Shown piece after piece: positions 28,619 to 37,180 of a DNA stretch of 64,000 bases; the first letter of the stretch is position 1; each line of letters starts with the position of its first letter. The stretch comes from Hephaestia caeni (GTDB lineage Bacteria; Pseudomonadota; Alphaproteobacteria; Sphingomonadales; Sphingomonadaceae). Under the pieces are notes generated by a model that worked only from the letters and a program-made list of their open reading frames with translations, searched no databases and was not told the DNA's origin. The stretch covers positions 1,422,260 to 1,486,259 of the forward strand of contig NZ_QXDC01000002.1 of the NCBI RefSeq assembly GCF_003550065.1, written 5' to 3'. A program made the translations under genes and the position numbers.

Positions 28619-30322
28619 GTGCCCGCCGATGCCCAACGCCGCATGGAACTCTTGCGGTCGCTGCGCCAGATCGCCGGCAAGCGCCACGTCCTGACCCGGC
28701 CCGACGCCACCCGCCGCTATCGCACCGGGTTCCGCTTCGGCAGCGGCAAGACGCTCGCGGTGGTGCGCCCCGGGACGCTGCTCGAACAATGGCGCGTGCT
28801 CGATTGCTGCGTCCGCGCGGGCGTGATCGTCATTTCGCAGGCGTCAAACACCGGGCTCACCGGCGGCTCGACTCCCGACGGCGACGATTACGATCGCGAT
28901 GTCGTGATCGTCAGCGTCGCGCGGCTGGCGGGCATCTTCGTGCTCGACGGCGGGCAGCAGGTCGTGTGCCTGCCGGGCGCGACACTCCACGCGCTCGAAC
29001 GCCGGTTGCAGCCGTTGGGGCGCGAGCCGCATTCGGTGATCGGCTCGTCGTGCTTCGGCGCCTCGGTGATCGGCGGCGTGTGCAACAATTCGGGCGGCGC
29101 GCTCACGCGGCGCGGCCCGGCCTATACCCAGATGGCGTTGTTCGCGCAGGTCGATGCCGGCGGCACGCTGCGGCTGGTCAACCATCTCGGGATCGACCTT
29201 GGCGACGCGCCCGAGCAGATCCTCACCCGCTTGCAGGCCGGGCGGTTCGACGATGCCGATGTGCGCCACGATGACGCGGCCGCCAGCGCGCACGATTATC
29301 CCCGCCACGTCCGCGACGTCGATGCCGACACCCCGGCGCGCTTCAACGCCGATCCGCGCTGCCTGTTCGAAGCATCGGGATCGGCGGGCAAGATGATGGT
29401 GTTCGCGGTCCGGCTCGACACGTTCGAAGCCGAGCCGCAATCGCAGACCTTCTATATCGGCTGCAACGACCCCGCCGAACTGGGCACGCTGCGCCGCCTG
29501 ATCCTGACCGAATGCGCCTCGCTGCCGATTGCGGGCGAATATATCCACCGCGACGCGTTCGATCTTGCCGATCGCTACGGCAAGGACCAGTTCGTGACGA
29601 TCGAGCGGCTCGGCACCGGGCGGCTGCCGCGCTTCTTCGCGCTCAAGGGCCGGGTCGACGCGGCGCTCGCGCGGCTGCGCTGGCTGCCCGAAAACCTGAG
29701 CGACCGGTTGCTGTTCGCGCTCGGCAAACTCTGGCCCGATCATCTGCCGCCGCGGCTGCGGAGTTGGCGCGACCGGTTCGCGCACCATCTGCTGCTGCGC
29801 GTCTCAGAGGATGAAGCGGGCGAAATGCGCGCGCTGCTGGATCGCTGGCGCGGCACGGCGAACGATTATTTCGACTGCACCGCCATCGAGGCGCGCAAGG
29901 CATTCCTCCACCGTTTCGTCGTCGCGGGCGCGGCGGTGCGCTATCGCGCGATCCATCCGCGCCAGACCGCCGGGATCGTCGCGCTCGATATCGCGCTGCG
30001 CCGCAACGACGCGGACTGGTTCGAGGCGCTGCCCGCCGATCTCGACGCCGCGCTGGTCCACAAAATCTATTACGGCCACTTCCTGTGCCACGTCCTGCAC
30101 CAGGATTATATCGTCGCGCCAGGGCAGGATTGCCTCGCCATCGAGCATCGGATGTGGGCGCTGCTCGACCAGCGCGGCGCGCGTTACCCGGCCGAACACA
30201 ATGTCGGCCATCTCTACCCCGCCGAACCCGCACTCGCCGATTTCTACCGCACGCTCGATCCGGGAAACCGCTTCAATGCCGGCATCGGCGGCATGTCTAA
30301 AAAGCGTGATTACAACGATTAG
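28619..30322 (+). CDS. dld: Quinone-dependent D-lactate dehydrogenase (Dld type)
   Basis: A 567-residue FAD flavoprotein, very close along its whole length to E. coli Dld (571 aa), a membrane-associated enzyme passing electrons from lactate to the quinone pool. Shared blocks: ARRYRTGFRFGSG-like N-terminus, QASNTGLTGGSTPDGDDYDRDVVIVS (FAD), ALERRLQPLGREPHSVIGSSC, GEYIHRDAFDLADRYGKDQF and YPAEHNVGHLYPAEP. Start is GTG 28619 with a GGAGA site. The context with the FAH hydrolase suggests it consumes lactate from deoxysugar breakdown, although that pathway yields L-lactate from L-fucose, which does not fit the known stereospecificity of Dld. Confidence 0.93.
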   Translation: MPADAQRRMELLRSLRQIAGKRHVLTRPDATRRYRTGFRFGSGKTLAVVRPGTLLEQWRVLDCCVRAGVIVISQASNTGLTGGSTPDGDDYDRDVVIVSVARLAGIFVLDGGQQVVCLPGATLHALERRLQPLGREPHSVIGSSCFGASVIGGVCNNSGGALTRRGPAYTQMALFAQVDAGGTLRLVNHLGIDLGDAPEQILTRLQAGRFDDADVRHDDAAASAHDYPRHVRDVDADTPARFNADPRCLFEASGSAGKMMVFAVRLDTFEAEPQSQTFYIGCNDPAELGTLRRLILTECASLPIAGEYIHRDAFDLADRYGKDQFVTIERLGTGRLPRFFALKGRVDAALARLRWLPENLSDRLLFALGKLWPDHLPPRLRSWRDRFAHHLLLRVSEDEAGEMRALLDRWRGTANDYFDCTAIEARKAFLHRFVVAGAAVRYRAIHPRQTAGIVALDIALRRNDADWFEALPADLDAALVHKIYYGHFLCHVLHQDYIVAPGQDCLAIEHRMWALLDQRGARYPAEHNVGHLYPAEPALADFYRTLDPGNRFNAGIGGMSKKRDYND

Positions 30323-30360
30323 CACACTCTTATTTACTCCATGATCGAAGGAACCGACCC

Positions 30361-31203
30361 ATGAAACTCTGCCGTTTTGGAAACGCCGGCGACGAAAAAC
30401 CTGGCGTGATCGACGCCGATGGCCGGATTCGCGATCTCTCGGGCGTGATCGCCGATCTCGGCCCCGCCGAACTGGCACCCGAGCGCCTGCGCGCGCTCGC
30501 CGCCATCGATCTCGCGACGCTGCCGCTGGTCGCGGCGAGCGAACGGCTGGGGCCGCCGATCGCCGGCACGCGCCAATTCCTCGCGATCGGGCTCAATTAT
30601 TCGGATCACGCGCGCGAATCGGGGATGGATATCCCGGCCGAGCCGGTGCTGTTCACCAAGGGCGTAAGCTGCATCCAGGGGCCGAACGATCCGATCGTCA
30701 TTCCCCGAGGCTCGACCAAGACCGATTGGGAAGTCGAACTCGGCGTCGTGATCGGCAGCACCGCCTCCTATGTCAGCGAGGCCGACGCGCTTGGCCATGT
30801 CGCGGGCTATTGCGTCGTCGATGACGTGTCGGAGCGCGCCTATCAGCTCGAACGCTCGGGCACGTGGGACAAGGGCAAGGGCTGCCCCAGCTTCGGCCCG
30901 ATCGGCCCGTGGCTGGTGACCGCCGACGAGGTCGGCGACCCGCAGGCGCTGTCGATGTGGCTCGACGTCAACGGCGAGCGCGTCCAGACCGGCAATACAC
31001 GCACGATGATCTTCGGCGTCGCGCACCTCGTTTCCTACGTCTCGCATTTCATGACGCTGCTGCCGGGCGATGTCATCACCACCGGCACCCCGCCGGGCGT
31101 GGGCATGGGGCAGAAGCCGCCACGCTATCTCAAGGCGGGCGACGTGGTGACGCTGGGGATCGAAAAGCTCGGCGATCAGCGCCAGGACGTGATCGGCGGG
31201 TAG
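30361..31203 (+). CDS. FAH-family hydrolase, likely 2,4-diketo-3-deoxy-L-fuconate/rhamnonate hydrolase
   Basis: A 280-residue fumarylacetoacetate-hydrolase-fold enzyme. Metal and substrate motifs are present: GLNYSDHARESGMDIP, VLFTKG, GSTKTDWEVELGVVIG (acidic metal ligands), CVVDDVSERAYQLE, TWDKGKGCPSFGPIGPW and ITTGTPPGVGMGQKPP. This subgroup includes the Sphingomonas LRA6-type hydrolase and FucH-type enzymes that cleave 2,4-diketo-3-deoxy-6-deoxysugar acids to pyruvate and lactate. Location beside dld and a fuconolactonase-like gene supports this role. Ureidoglycolate lyase is an annotation often given to such proteins but nothing here supports it. Confidence 0.85.
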   Translation: MKLCRFGNAGDEKPGVIDADGRIRDLSGVIADLGPAELAPERLRALAAIDLATLPLVAASERLGPPIAGTRQFLAIGLNYSDHARESGMDIPAEPVLFTKGVSCIQGPNDPIVIPRGSTKTDWEVELGVVIGSTASYVSEADALGHVAGYCVVDDVSERAYQLERSGTWDKGKGCPSFGPIGPWLVTADEVGDPQALSMWLDVNGERVQTGNTRTMIFGVAHLVSYVSHFMTLLPGDVITTGTPPGVGMGQKPPRYLKAGDVVTLGIEKLGDQRQDVIGG

Positions 31204-31228
31204 CGCGGCGATCGCTCGGCCGTACAGT

Positions 31229-31281
31229 CTGTTTCGGTTATACTGGAACAGAGGCGGTACCGGCCCGCTCCCCCGCGCAAG
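31229..31281 (+). ncRNA. Candidate structured RNA element (copy 1 of two)
   Basis: Two consecutive hairpins: CTGTTTCGG (31229-31237) pairs with CTGGAACAG (31243-31251) over a 5-nt loop, followed by a GCGG/CCGC hairpin (31254-31268). A related element lies at 62068-62119 with the same architecture. Differences inside the first stem keep pairing: G-U wobbles here are A-U pairs in the other copy. It sits in the 3' region of the FAH gene. Strand is assigned from the wobble pattern; function is unknown. Confidence 0.4.
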
Positions 31282-31297
31282 TGTAATAAACTCCAGG

Positions 31298-31448
31298 CTG
31301 ATGACTTTACATCGAACCGTTCGCCCTGAGCTTGTCGAAGGGCCGTTCTTCTTTCGACCGGCCAAAGAACAGAACGGTGCTTCGGCAGCCCCGGATCAAG
31401 TCCGGGGACGAACGGGTTTTAGGACGCGGCTCGACGTAAAGTCATCAG
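31298..31448. mobile_element. MITE-like element with 18-bp terminal inverted repeats
   Basis: The ends CTGATGACTTTACATCGA (31298-31315) and TCGACGTAAAGTCATCAG (31431-31448) are inverted repeats with one mismatch. The 151-bp unit carries internal palindromic pieces of family B (CCCTGAGCTTGTCGAAGGGC) and of family A (CCGGATCAAGTCCGG). It has no coding capacity and no clear target duplication. It ends 3 bp before the stop codon of the iclR-like gene. A half copy beginning GATGACTTTACATTGA is at 63073. Confidence 0.6.
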
Positions 31449-31451
31449 GCT

Positions 31452-32219
31452 CTAAGGCAGCCGCGAGGAGATCGCGGCCGCGACGCCGCAAGCCATCCTC
31501 GTCGCCTCCGCCTGCGACACCGGCACGCCGCTGCGCTTCATATAGGGAATCGCGAGCGACGCGACCGCCGCGCCGTTGCTCATCACCGGCACCGAGATAT
31601 CGGTGATCCCCGGCACGACCGTGCTCTTGATCGCGGCATACCCTTTGCGCGCGATGTCGACGAGCCTGTCTTCCAGTTCGGCGCGGCTCTTGGCCGTCAT
31701 GTCGGCGCCATATTCCTCCACCCAGCGGCGCCGCACGGGCTCGAGCTGGAATGCGGTGAGCACCATCCCCGACGTGCCTTCGAGGATCGGCCGGCGGTGC
31801 CCGATCCGCACCACCAGCCCGAGATCGGCCGGCGGATCGATGCGCGCGATCACCACCATGAACTGTTCGGACGGCACGACGAGATGGCTCGATTGCTGGG
31901 TGTCGTCGGACAATTCGTGCAGCATCGGCAGCGCGATATCGAGCAGCCCCTTGAGCGGCGGGCGCTCCATGCCGAGCAGGAACAGCCGGTTGGTCAGCGT
32001 ATAGAGATCGTTACCCTGCGCGCGCTCGATATAATGCCGCTTCTCAAGCACATGAAGCATGCGGAAAATCTCGTTCTTCGAGCGCCCCACCGCCTGCGAA
32101 ATGTCGGAAAGCCCCATCGGCCGCGACACGCTCGACAGCAACTCCAGGATATCGAGCCCTTTTTCGAGCGCCGGGGCGGCATAGGTCGTGGCCTTCGCCG
32201 GGGTCTCCTTCTTGGGCAT
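31452..32219 (-). CDS. IclR-family transcriptional regulator
   Basis: A 255-residue regulator with an N-terminal winged helix (about 15-75: ALEKGLDILELLSSVSRPMGLSDISQAVGRSKNEIFRMLHVLEKRHYI) and a C-terminal IclR effector domain (about 90-250: LLDIALPMLHELSD ... GYAAIKSTVVPGITDISVPV). IclR proteins usually bind small acids; by context the effector may be a fuconate-type acid or 2-keto-3-deoxy acid. The frame runs to 32336, but MPKKETPAK at 32219 is a more sensible start. It sits between the forward dld-FAH pair and the reverse sugar operon and probably controls both. Confidence 0.88.
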   Translation of the reverse strand: MPKKETPAKATTYAAPALEKGLDILELLSSVSRPMGLSDISQAVGRSKNEIFRMLHVLEKRHYIERAQGNDLYTLTNRLFLLGMERPPLKGLLDIALPMLHELSDDTQQSSHLVVPSEQFMVVIARIDPPADLGLVVRIGHRRPILEGTSGMVLTAFQLEPVRRRWVEEYGADMTAKSRAELEDRLVDIARKGYAAIKSTVVPGITDISVPVMSNGAAVASLAIPYMKRSGVPVSQAEATRMACGVAAAISSRLP

Positions 32220-32339
32220 CGTTCGTGCTTCTTTCGTCTGCCTCAACCTTCGAGCGATAACGGTAACACCGACAAATCCCCCGCACCACACGCCATATGA
32301 CACGAAATGAAATGCGGTTCCACGCCAGTGGATCAAACC

Positions 32340-33179
32340 CTACACAAGCCGATAGACGCGCTCGGCATTCTCGCGGAAGAACCGGTCGCGATCGCGCCGA
32401 TCCCAGGCGGACGCGAGGGTTTCGGCGAGTTGGAACCACCGCCCATAGCCGCCCGCGACCTCGTTGACCGGCCAGTCGCTGCCGAACATGATCCGTTCCG
32501 GACCAAATACCGCGGCGGCGGCGCGCGCGTACCAAAGCACATCTTCCGCCTGCCAGTCGGCCCAATCGGCCTCGGTGACGAGGCCGGAAATCTTGCAGAC
32601 GACATTGGGCAGCGCCGCCATCTCGTCGATCTGTGTGCGCCAGGGTTCGCGCAGGCCGGTCGCGATATCGGGCTTGGCGCAATGATCGAGCACGAAGCGC
32701 ACCTCGGGGCAACGACGCACGAGTTCGATCGTCTCGTCGAGCTGATGGTGTTTGAGGCAGAGTTCGAAATGGAGCCCGCGCCGCGCCACCTCCTGCACCC
32801 CGCGCACGAACGATTCGTGCAGCGCGAACCCCGGCTCATGGCCCTGGATATTGTCGCGCACGCCGCGCACCAGCGGCATCGCCGCCACCGCATCGAGCCG
32901 CGCGGCGGCATCGTCGGCGAGCAGCGGCACGCGCGCGACGATCGCATGGATGCGGGGATCGAGGTCCGCAAGCCCGGCGACCCATTCGGCCTCCGCGATC
33001 GAGCAGCGCGGATGCGCATCGCATTCGACGAACACCATCCGTTCGACCGGCACCTCGGCCGAGGCGCGCTGATAATCCTCGAGGTGGAAGCTGCGATCGA
33101 ACGGCGATCCACGCTCGATCCACGGGTAATCGAGCCGCTCGACATCCCAGAAATGGGCGTGGGTATCGACGATGCTCAT
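32340..33179 (-). CDS. Amidohydrolase, probable L-fuconolactonase
   Basis: A 279-residue metal-dependent hydrolase of the amidohydrolase-2 (COG3618) family. The metal motif DTHAHFWD opens the protein (residues 5-12), with later histidine and aspartate ligands in FELCLKHHQLDET, VLDHCAKPD and IMFGSDWPVNE. In characterised relatives this fold hydrolyses L-fucono-lactone or other sugar lactones to acids. The flanking SDRs, dehydratase and transporter make that the best call. It follows the SDR gene by 25 bp, as last gene of the ten-gene operon before the regulator. Confidence 0.85.
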   Translation of the reverse strand: MSIVDTHAHFWDVERLDYPWIERGSPFDRSFHLEDYQRASAEVPVERMVFVECDAHPRCSIAEAEWVAGLADLDPRIHAIVARVPLLADDAAARLDAVAAMPLVRGVRDNIQGHEPGFALHESFVRGVQEVARRGLHFELCLKHHQLDETIELVRRCPEVRFVLDHCAKPDIATGLREPWRTQIDEMAALPNVVCKISGLVTEADWADWQAEDVLWYARAAAAVFGPERIMFGSDWPVNEVAGGYGRWFQLAETLASAWDRRDRDRFFRENAERVYRLV

Positions 33180-33204
33180 CGGCGGTGTCCCTCCATCAGC
33201 GGCA

Positions 33205-33957
33205 TCAGGCAGACCAGCCGCCGTCGATCATCACCGCCTGTCCGGTCATGAACGCCGAGTCGTCCGAGGCCAGGTAGAGCGCCAGCGCGGCGATCTCTTG
33301 CGGCTGGCCCAGCCGCCCCATCGGCTGGCGCGCGCGAAACGCCGCCAGCGCGCCTTCGAAATCACCGGTCTCGCGCAGGCGATCGTGCAGTGACGGGGTT
33401 TCGATCGTGCCGGGGCAGATCGCGTTGCAGCGGATGCCTTGCGTCACATAATCGGCCGCGACCGATTTGGTGAGCCCCACCACCGCGGCCTTCGACATGC
33501 CGTAGGCGCACCGGTTGGGCGCCGCCTTGGGTGCCCCCACGATCGAGGCCATGTTGATGATCGATCCGCTCTGCCGCGCGATCATCCCCGGCAGGAACGC
33601 ACGGATGAGCCGGAACATCGAGGTGACGTTGACGTCGAGCGAGCGCGCCCAATCGCTTTCCGAACAGTCGAGCACGGTGCCGCTCACGACCATCCCGGCG
33701 CAATTGAACAGCACGTCGATCTCGCCGATGTCGTCGACAAGCGCGCGGACCGCCTCGGCGTCGGTCACGTCGAGCGCGATCGGGCTGCACCCCGTCAATC
33801 CGTCGAGCGCGGCGACGTTGAGATCACTCGCCCAGACGGTCGCGCCGTGCGCGGCGAACAGCGCGGCCGTCTCGCGGCCGATCCCCTGCCCCGCCCCGGT
33901 GATGAGCGCGCGCTTCCCAGCGAGGCGCGCGGTGCCCGATCCTGCCTCACCCATCAT
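33205..33957 (-). CDS. SDR oxidoreductase, probable 2-keto-3-deoxy-L-fuconate dehydrogenase
   Basis: A 250-residue classical short-chain dehydrogenase. Cofactor motif GAGQGIGRE, aspartate after beta-2 (ASDLNVAAL, NAD-type), NCAGMVVSG, catalytic Ser in IINMASIVG and YGMSK. It resembles the BDH2/DHRS6-like group that contains the Xanthomonas 2-keto-3-deoxy-L-fuconate dehydrogenase. That step forms the diketo acid cleaved by the FAH enzyme. ATG 33957 overlaps the stop of the upstream dehydratase subunit; the long upstream open frame is an artefact of antiparallel GC-rich coding. Substrate assignment is contextual. Confidence 0.85.
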   Translation of the reverse strand: MMGEAGSGTARLAGKRALITGAGQGIGRETAALFAAHGATVWASDLNVAALDGLTGCSPIALDVTDAEAVRALVDDIGEIDVLFNCAGMVVSGTVLDCSESDWARSLDVNVTSMFRLIRAFLPGMIARQSGSIINMASIVGAPKAAPNRCAYGMSKAAVVGLTKSVAADYVTQGIRCNAICPGTIETPSLHDRLRETGDFEGALAAFRARQPMGRLGQPQEIAALALYLASDDSAFMTGQAVMIDGGWSA

Positions 33958-35159
33958 CGCGCGCCCGGAAAACACGCCGGCCCCACCGCCTCGATCGACT
34001 TGTAGCCGAGGATGAACTCGCGGTGCCCCAGCGTTTCCGATTTGGAGGGCGCGCCGCCGGCGACCGCGAGGACGAGATCGAAAATGTCCTCGCCCACCGT
34101 GTCCAGCGTCGCATCGCCCAGCATGATGCGGCCGGCGTCGATATCCATATCTTCGCCCATCCGCGCGAACGTCTCCGGATTGCCGGTGATCTTGATGACG
34201 GGCGCGACCGCCGATCCCACCACCGATCCGCGCCCGGTGGTGAACAGCGTCAGATGCGCACCGCACGACATCAACTCGACGATCTCGGCATTGTCCGAGA
34301 TGTTGGGAAAGCCGAATTTGGGCGGCGTATCGGGAACGACATCGAGCAGATAAAGGCCGGGGTCGCCGGGAATCTGGGTCGGGCGGATCACGCCGTTGAT
34401 CGGCCGGCTGCCCGATTTGACATAGGCGCCCGCCGACTTCTCCTCGAGCGTCGAGAGGCCGCCTTCGGCATTGCCGGGCGCGAAGCTGCCATAGCCCATC
34501 GCGCGATAATAGGTCTCGGCATTGCCGATCGCCTGGTCGATCGCCGACGCGATCTCGGGCGAGGCCGCGCGCGTCGCCATCGGGCCTTCGCAACCGATCA
34601 TCTCGCCGGTTTCCTCGAAGATGCAGATCGCGCCCGCATCGATCAGCCGATCGAAGGCGCGGCCCACCGCGGGGTTGGCGGCGATGCCGCTGGTGCCGTC
34701 CGATCCGCCGCAGATCGTGCCGACCACCAGATCGGAAAGACGCATCGGCACCCGGCGCTCATCCTGCCGCATCTCCTGCTGGACGCGGCGCACCGCGGCG
34801 ACCGCCGCCTCGATCGACGATCGCGTGCCGCCGGCCTGCTGGATGACGACCGTTTCCACCGGCCGCCCGCTCTGCGCGATCGCCGCCGCCAGCCCCTCGC
34901 GGTCGAAGCCCTCGCACCCCAGCGAGACGAGCACCGCACCGCCGACATTGGCGTGCGTCGCCAGCGCCTTCATCATCCTGAGCGCGTAATCGTTGGGATA
35001 GCAGCCCGGAAAGCCCAGCAGGTGCACCTCGGCATCGTCCGCGAGATCGACCACGCGGCGGGCGACATGGTGCGCGCATTCGACGAGATAGATCACCGCG
35101 ACGACGTTGCGGATTCCGATCCGCCCGTCACCACGGGCATAGCCGTTCGCGATGATCAT
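33954..35159 (-). CDS. UxaA-family dehydratase, large subunit
   Basis: A 401-residue protein corresponding to the large C-terminal domain of altronate/galactarate dehydratases. Family landmarks are GYARGDGRIGIRN at the start, GFPGCYPNDYALRMM, LVSLGCEGFDREGL, VIQQAGGTRSSIE, VGTICGGSDGTSGIAANPAVG, CIFEETGEMIGCE and LMSCGAHLTLFTTGRGSVVGSA. It is an iron-dependent lyase in known members. Here the protein is split from its SAF domain, which is encoded just upstream with an overlap (35156-35159), as also seen in SuyA/SuyB sulfolactate lyase. Likely substrate is a sugar acid such as L-fuconate; a sulfonate substrate cannot be excluded. Confidence 0.85.
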   Translation of the reverse strand: MIIANGYARGDGRIGIRNVVAVIYLVECAHHVARRVVDLADDAEVHLLGFPGCYPNDYALRMMKALATHANVGGAVLVSLGCEGFDREGLAAAIAQSGRPVETVVIQQAGGTRSSIEAAVAAVRRVQQEMRQDERRVPMRLSDLVVGTICGGSDGTSGIAANPAVGRAFDRLIDAGAICIFEETGEMIGCEGPMATRAASPEIASAIDQAIGNAETYYRAMGYGSFAPGNAEGGLSTLEEKSAGAYVKSGSRPINGVIRPTQIPGDPGLYLLDVVPDTPPKFGFPNISDNAEIVELMSCGAHLTLFTTGRGSVVGSAVAPVIKITGNPETFARMGEDMDIDAGRIMLGDATLDTVGEDIFDLVLAVAGGAPSKSETLGHREFILGYKSIEAVGPACFPGAR

Positions 35160-35518
35160 GCCGGCACCGCCGAGGCGCGCGTGTGGCTGGAAATATAGTT
35201 GCTACGCATATTGTGAAGATGCACCCAATCGCCGGGTTCGATATCGGCAGTCGCCGACCCGATCGGCATTCCGTATTTGACGACCAGCGCGCCCGCCGGG
35301 ATGAACGCCCGCGCCACCTTGTGCCCCAGCGGCATATCGGCGCGCGCGGCGACGACATCGCCGTCCATCGCCAGCGCTTCGCCGGTCGCGACATTGCGGC
35401 GGCAGACGGCGACGTTGTCCGCCGTGTCGAGAACGATCACCGGCGATCCTGCCGCCGCGGCGAGCCCCGGCCGCGCCACGGCGGCATCGTCCCTGGGATC
35501 CTTGGTGAAGCCACGCAT
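35156..35518 (-). CDS. SAF-domain small subunit of the UxaA-type dehydratase
   Basis: A 120-residue protein with a single SAF domain: VIVLDTADNVAVCRRNVATGEAL, then ARADMPLGHKVARAFIPAGALVVKYGMPIGSATADIEPGDWVHLHNMRSNY. This equals the N-terminal domain of altronate dehydratase (UxaA). It partners with the next gene, which it overlaps by 4 bp. Start ATG 35518 begins MRGFTKDPRD; the frame stays open upstream but runs into the neighbouring glycosidase gene. The first 30 residues are an unusual extra extension. Confidence 0.83.
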   Translation of the reverse strand: MRGFTKDPRDDAAVARPGLAAAAGSPVIVLDTADNVAVCRRNVATGEALAMDGDVVAARADMPLGHKVARAFIPAGALVVKYGMPIGSATADIEPGDWVHLHNMRSNYISSHTRASAVPA

Positions 35519-35523
35519 CGCGA

Positions 35524-37107
35524 TCACGCCGGCCGGCGCTGACGGGCGCGGCCCCTGATCAGCGTTCGAAGCTGCTTGAGCACGGCGAACGATTCCTCGC
35601 CGATCGTGCCGTCCTGATAGATGCCGACCCCCAATGTCACCGGTGCGCGGTCGCCCTGACAGGTGCGGATATAGTCGGCGAGTTCGGCCGCGGTGTAGCG
35701 CGGCGGCTCCATCGGTTTGTCCTGCGTGATGTGAAACCACGGCGCGTCGAACCGGATCGCCGAATGCGCCTGCAATCCCGCCCCCGCGCCGCGCCCGATA
35801 TAGCGGGTCTTGAACGGCTTGGCGGGCAGGTCGGTGATCTCGCCGCTCCAATAATCCTGCCACTCGACCTCGATCGGGAACGCCCAGTAATTGAGCGCGA
35901 CCATACGATCGGGATTGCCCGTCTTGACCGCGTCGAACAGCGCCTCGTGCGGCAGATTGGGATAGCTCTCGGTGGTCTGGAACCACGAATCGAACCAGTA
36001 GCCCGCAACGCGCGTGCCATATCGGTTTCCGAATTCGCGGAAAACATCGGCCAATTGGTTCGAATATTCAGCCTCGCTGAACGCCGGAAGATCGAGCGCG
36101 GTGCCCGCCTGCTGCTCGAGCTTCCCGATGCCCGGACAGTTCATATAGAGCATCAACCGGATGCCGTGCTTGCCCAGCGCATCGGCCAGTTCGCCGATGA
36201 AGTCGCGCTTGGTGGTCCAGCCGGAGTGCAATTTCTCCCAGCTCTTGATCGGCGCCGGGCAGGTCGGGTGGCCGTGATTGACCGCCCAGATCAGATAGCT
36301 CGCCCCACAATCGGCCACCATCTTCGCCAACTTTTTGGCGTCGAGCGCGTTGATCGACTGTTCGTACGGCACCGGCGGCCCCTGCCGCGGCGTCGTCAGA
36401 TCGAGGAAATGGAACCACATGCCGTAGCCCGCATCGGCGAACCAATCGGTGTTGGCGCGGCGCGATCGCGCGCGCTGCTTGTCGGCTTCGATCGCGGCGC
36501 GCTGCGATGCCGGGGTCAATTCCAGCGAGCGCAGGCGGAAAATCTCCTTGCTCTTTTCGCCCGCCACCTTCAGCCGCACGACGTTGACGCCGCGCACCAG
36601 ATTGATCCGGCCGGGCACGGGCACGCGCTCGAACAGATAATATTCGCGCATCGTCCAGAAGCTGTCACTGTCGGGATCGCCGGGGTTGGCCGACGGCCCG
36701 TTGGGATCGGGGTAGAAATATCCCTCGGTCACCCGTGCCGCGAACTCCACCTTCGATGCGCCCGCCTCGATCGTCACCGGCGTGCCCGCCTGCGTGGTCG
36801 AATAGCACAAGGCGAGATCGTACTCGCCCGGCTCGGCCACTTCGACCGTCCACAGCACCTCGCCCGCGCCGAGGAACGGCAGCATCACGCTCAATTCCGC
36901 CGGGCCGAAACGCAGCTCGCCCGAACGCGACGCCGCCTTCGCCGGATACAGCCGGATTACCGGATCGAGCCTGGCGACCGTGAGCGGCCCGCCCTGCCCC
37001 TCGGGTGCGCCGAAGGTCGCGGCCGCCGCGGCCGATGCGGGCAACCCCGCGACCGCCATCGTCGACAGGCCGGTGCGCAGAAATTCCTTACGATTCATCG
37101 TCAACAT
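35524..37107 (-). CDS. GH29-like putative glycosidase, paralogue A, with N-terminal beta domain
   Basis: A 527-residue exported protein. A signal sequence (MNRKEFLRTGLSTMAVAGLPASAAA) is followed by a beta-rich module at about residues 40-200, probably carbohydrate-binding, and a TIM-barrel domain from about 220. Barrel motifs resemble alpha-L-fucosidases: WFHFLDLT, LIWAVNHGHPTCP at the place of HHDGF, a TKRDFIGELADALGKHGIRLMLYMN segment and GYWFDSWF with candidate nucleophile D373. The canonical HHDGFxxW signature is missing. ATG 37107 has GGGGAA just upstream. It is about half identical to the next gene. Substrate unknown; context suggests a fucose-containing or related glycoside. Confidence 0.78.
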   Translation of the reverse strand: MLTMNRKEFLRTGLSTMAVAGLPASAAAAATFGAPEGQGGPLTVARLDPVIRLYPAKAASRSGELRFGPAELSVMLPFLGAGEVLWTVEVAEPGEYDLALCYSTTQAGTPVTIEAGASKVEFAARVTEGYFYPDPNGPSANPGDPDSDSFWTMREYYLFERVPVPGRINLVRGVNVVRLKVAGEKSKEIFRLRSLELTPASQRAAIEADKQRARSRRANTDWFADAGYGMWFHFLDLTTPRQGPPVPYEQSINALDAKKLAKMVADCGASYLIWAVNHGHPTCPAPIKSWEKLHSGWTTKRDFIGELADALGKHGIRLMLYMNCPGIGKLEQQAGTALDLPAFSEAEYSNQLADVFREFGNRYGTRVAGYWFDSWFQTTESYPNLPHEALFDAVKTGNPDRMVALNYWAFPIEVEWQDYWSGEITDLPAKPFKTRYIGRGAGAGLQAHSAIRFDAPWFHITQDKPMEPPRYTAAELADYIRTCQGDRAPVTLGVGIYQDGTIGEESFAVLKQLRTLIRGRARQRRPA

Positions 37108-37180
37108 GGCGTTCCCCGTCATGATATTGTGCCCGCGACACAGGCGCGGCTCTTGCGTGGTGAGATTGCGTGAAGCCGGA

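Noticed and set aside
33958..34593. Upstream extension of the 2-keto-3-deoxy-fuconate dehydrogenase frame
   Set aside because: It overlaps the well-supported UxaA-type large subunit and has no recognisable sequence.
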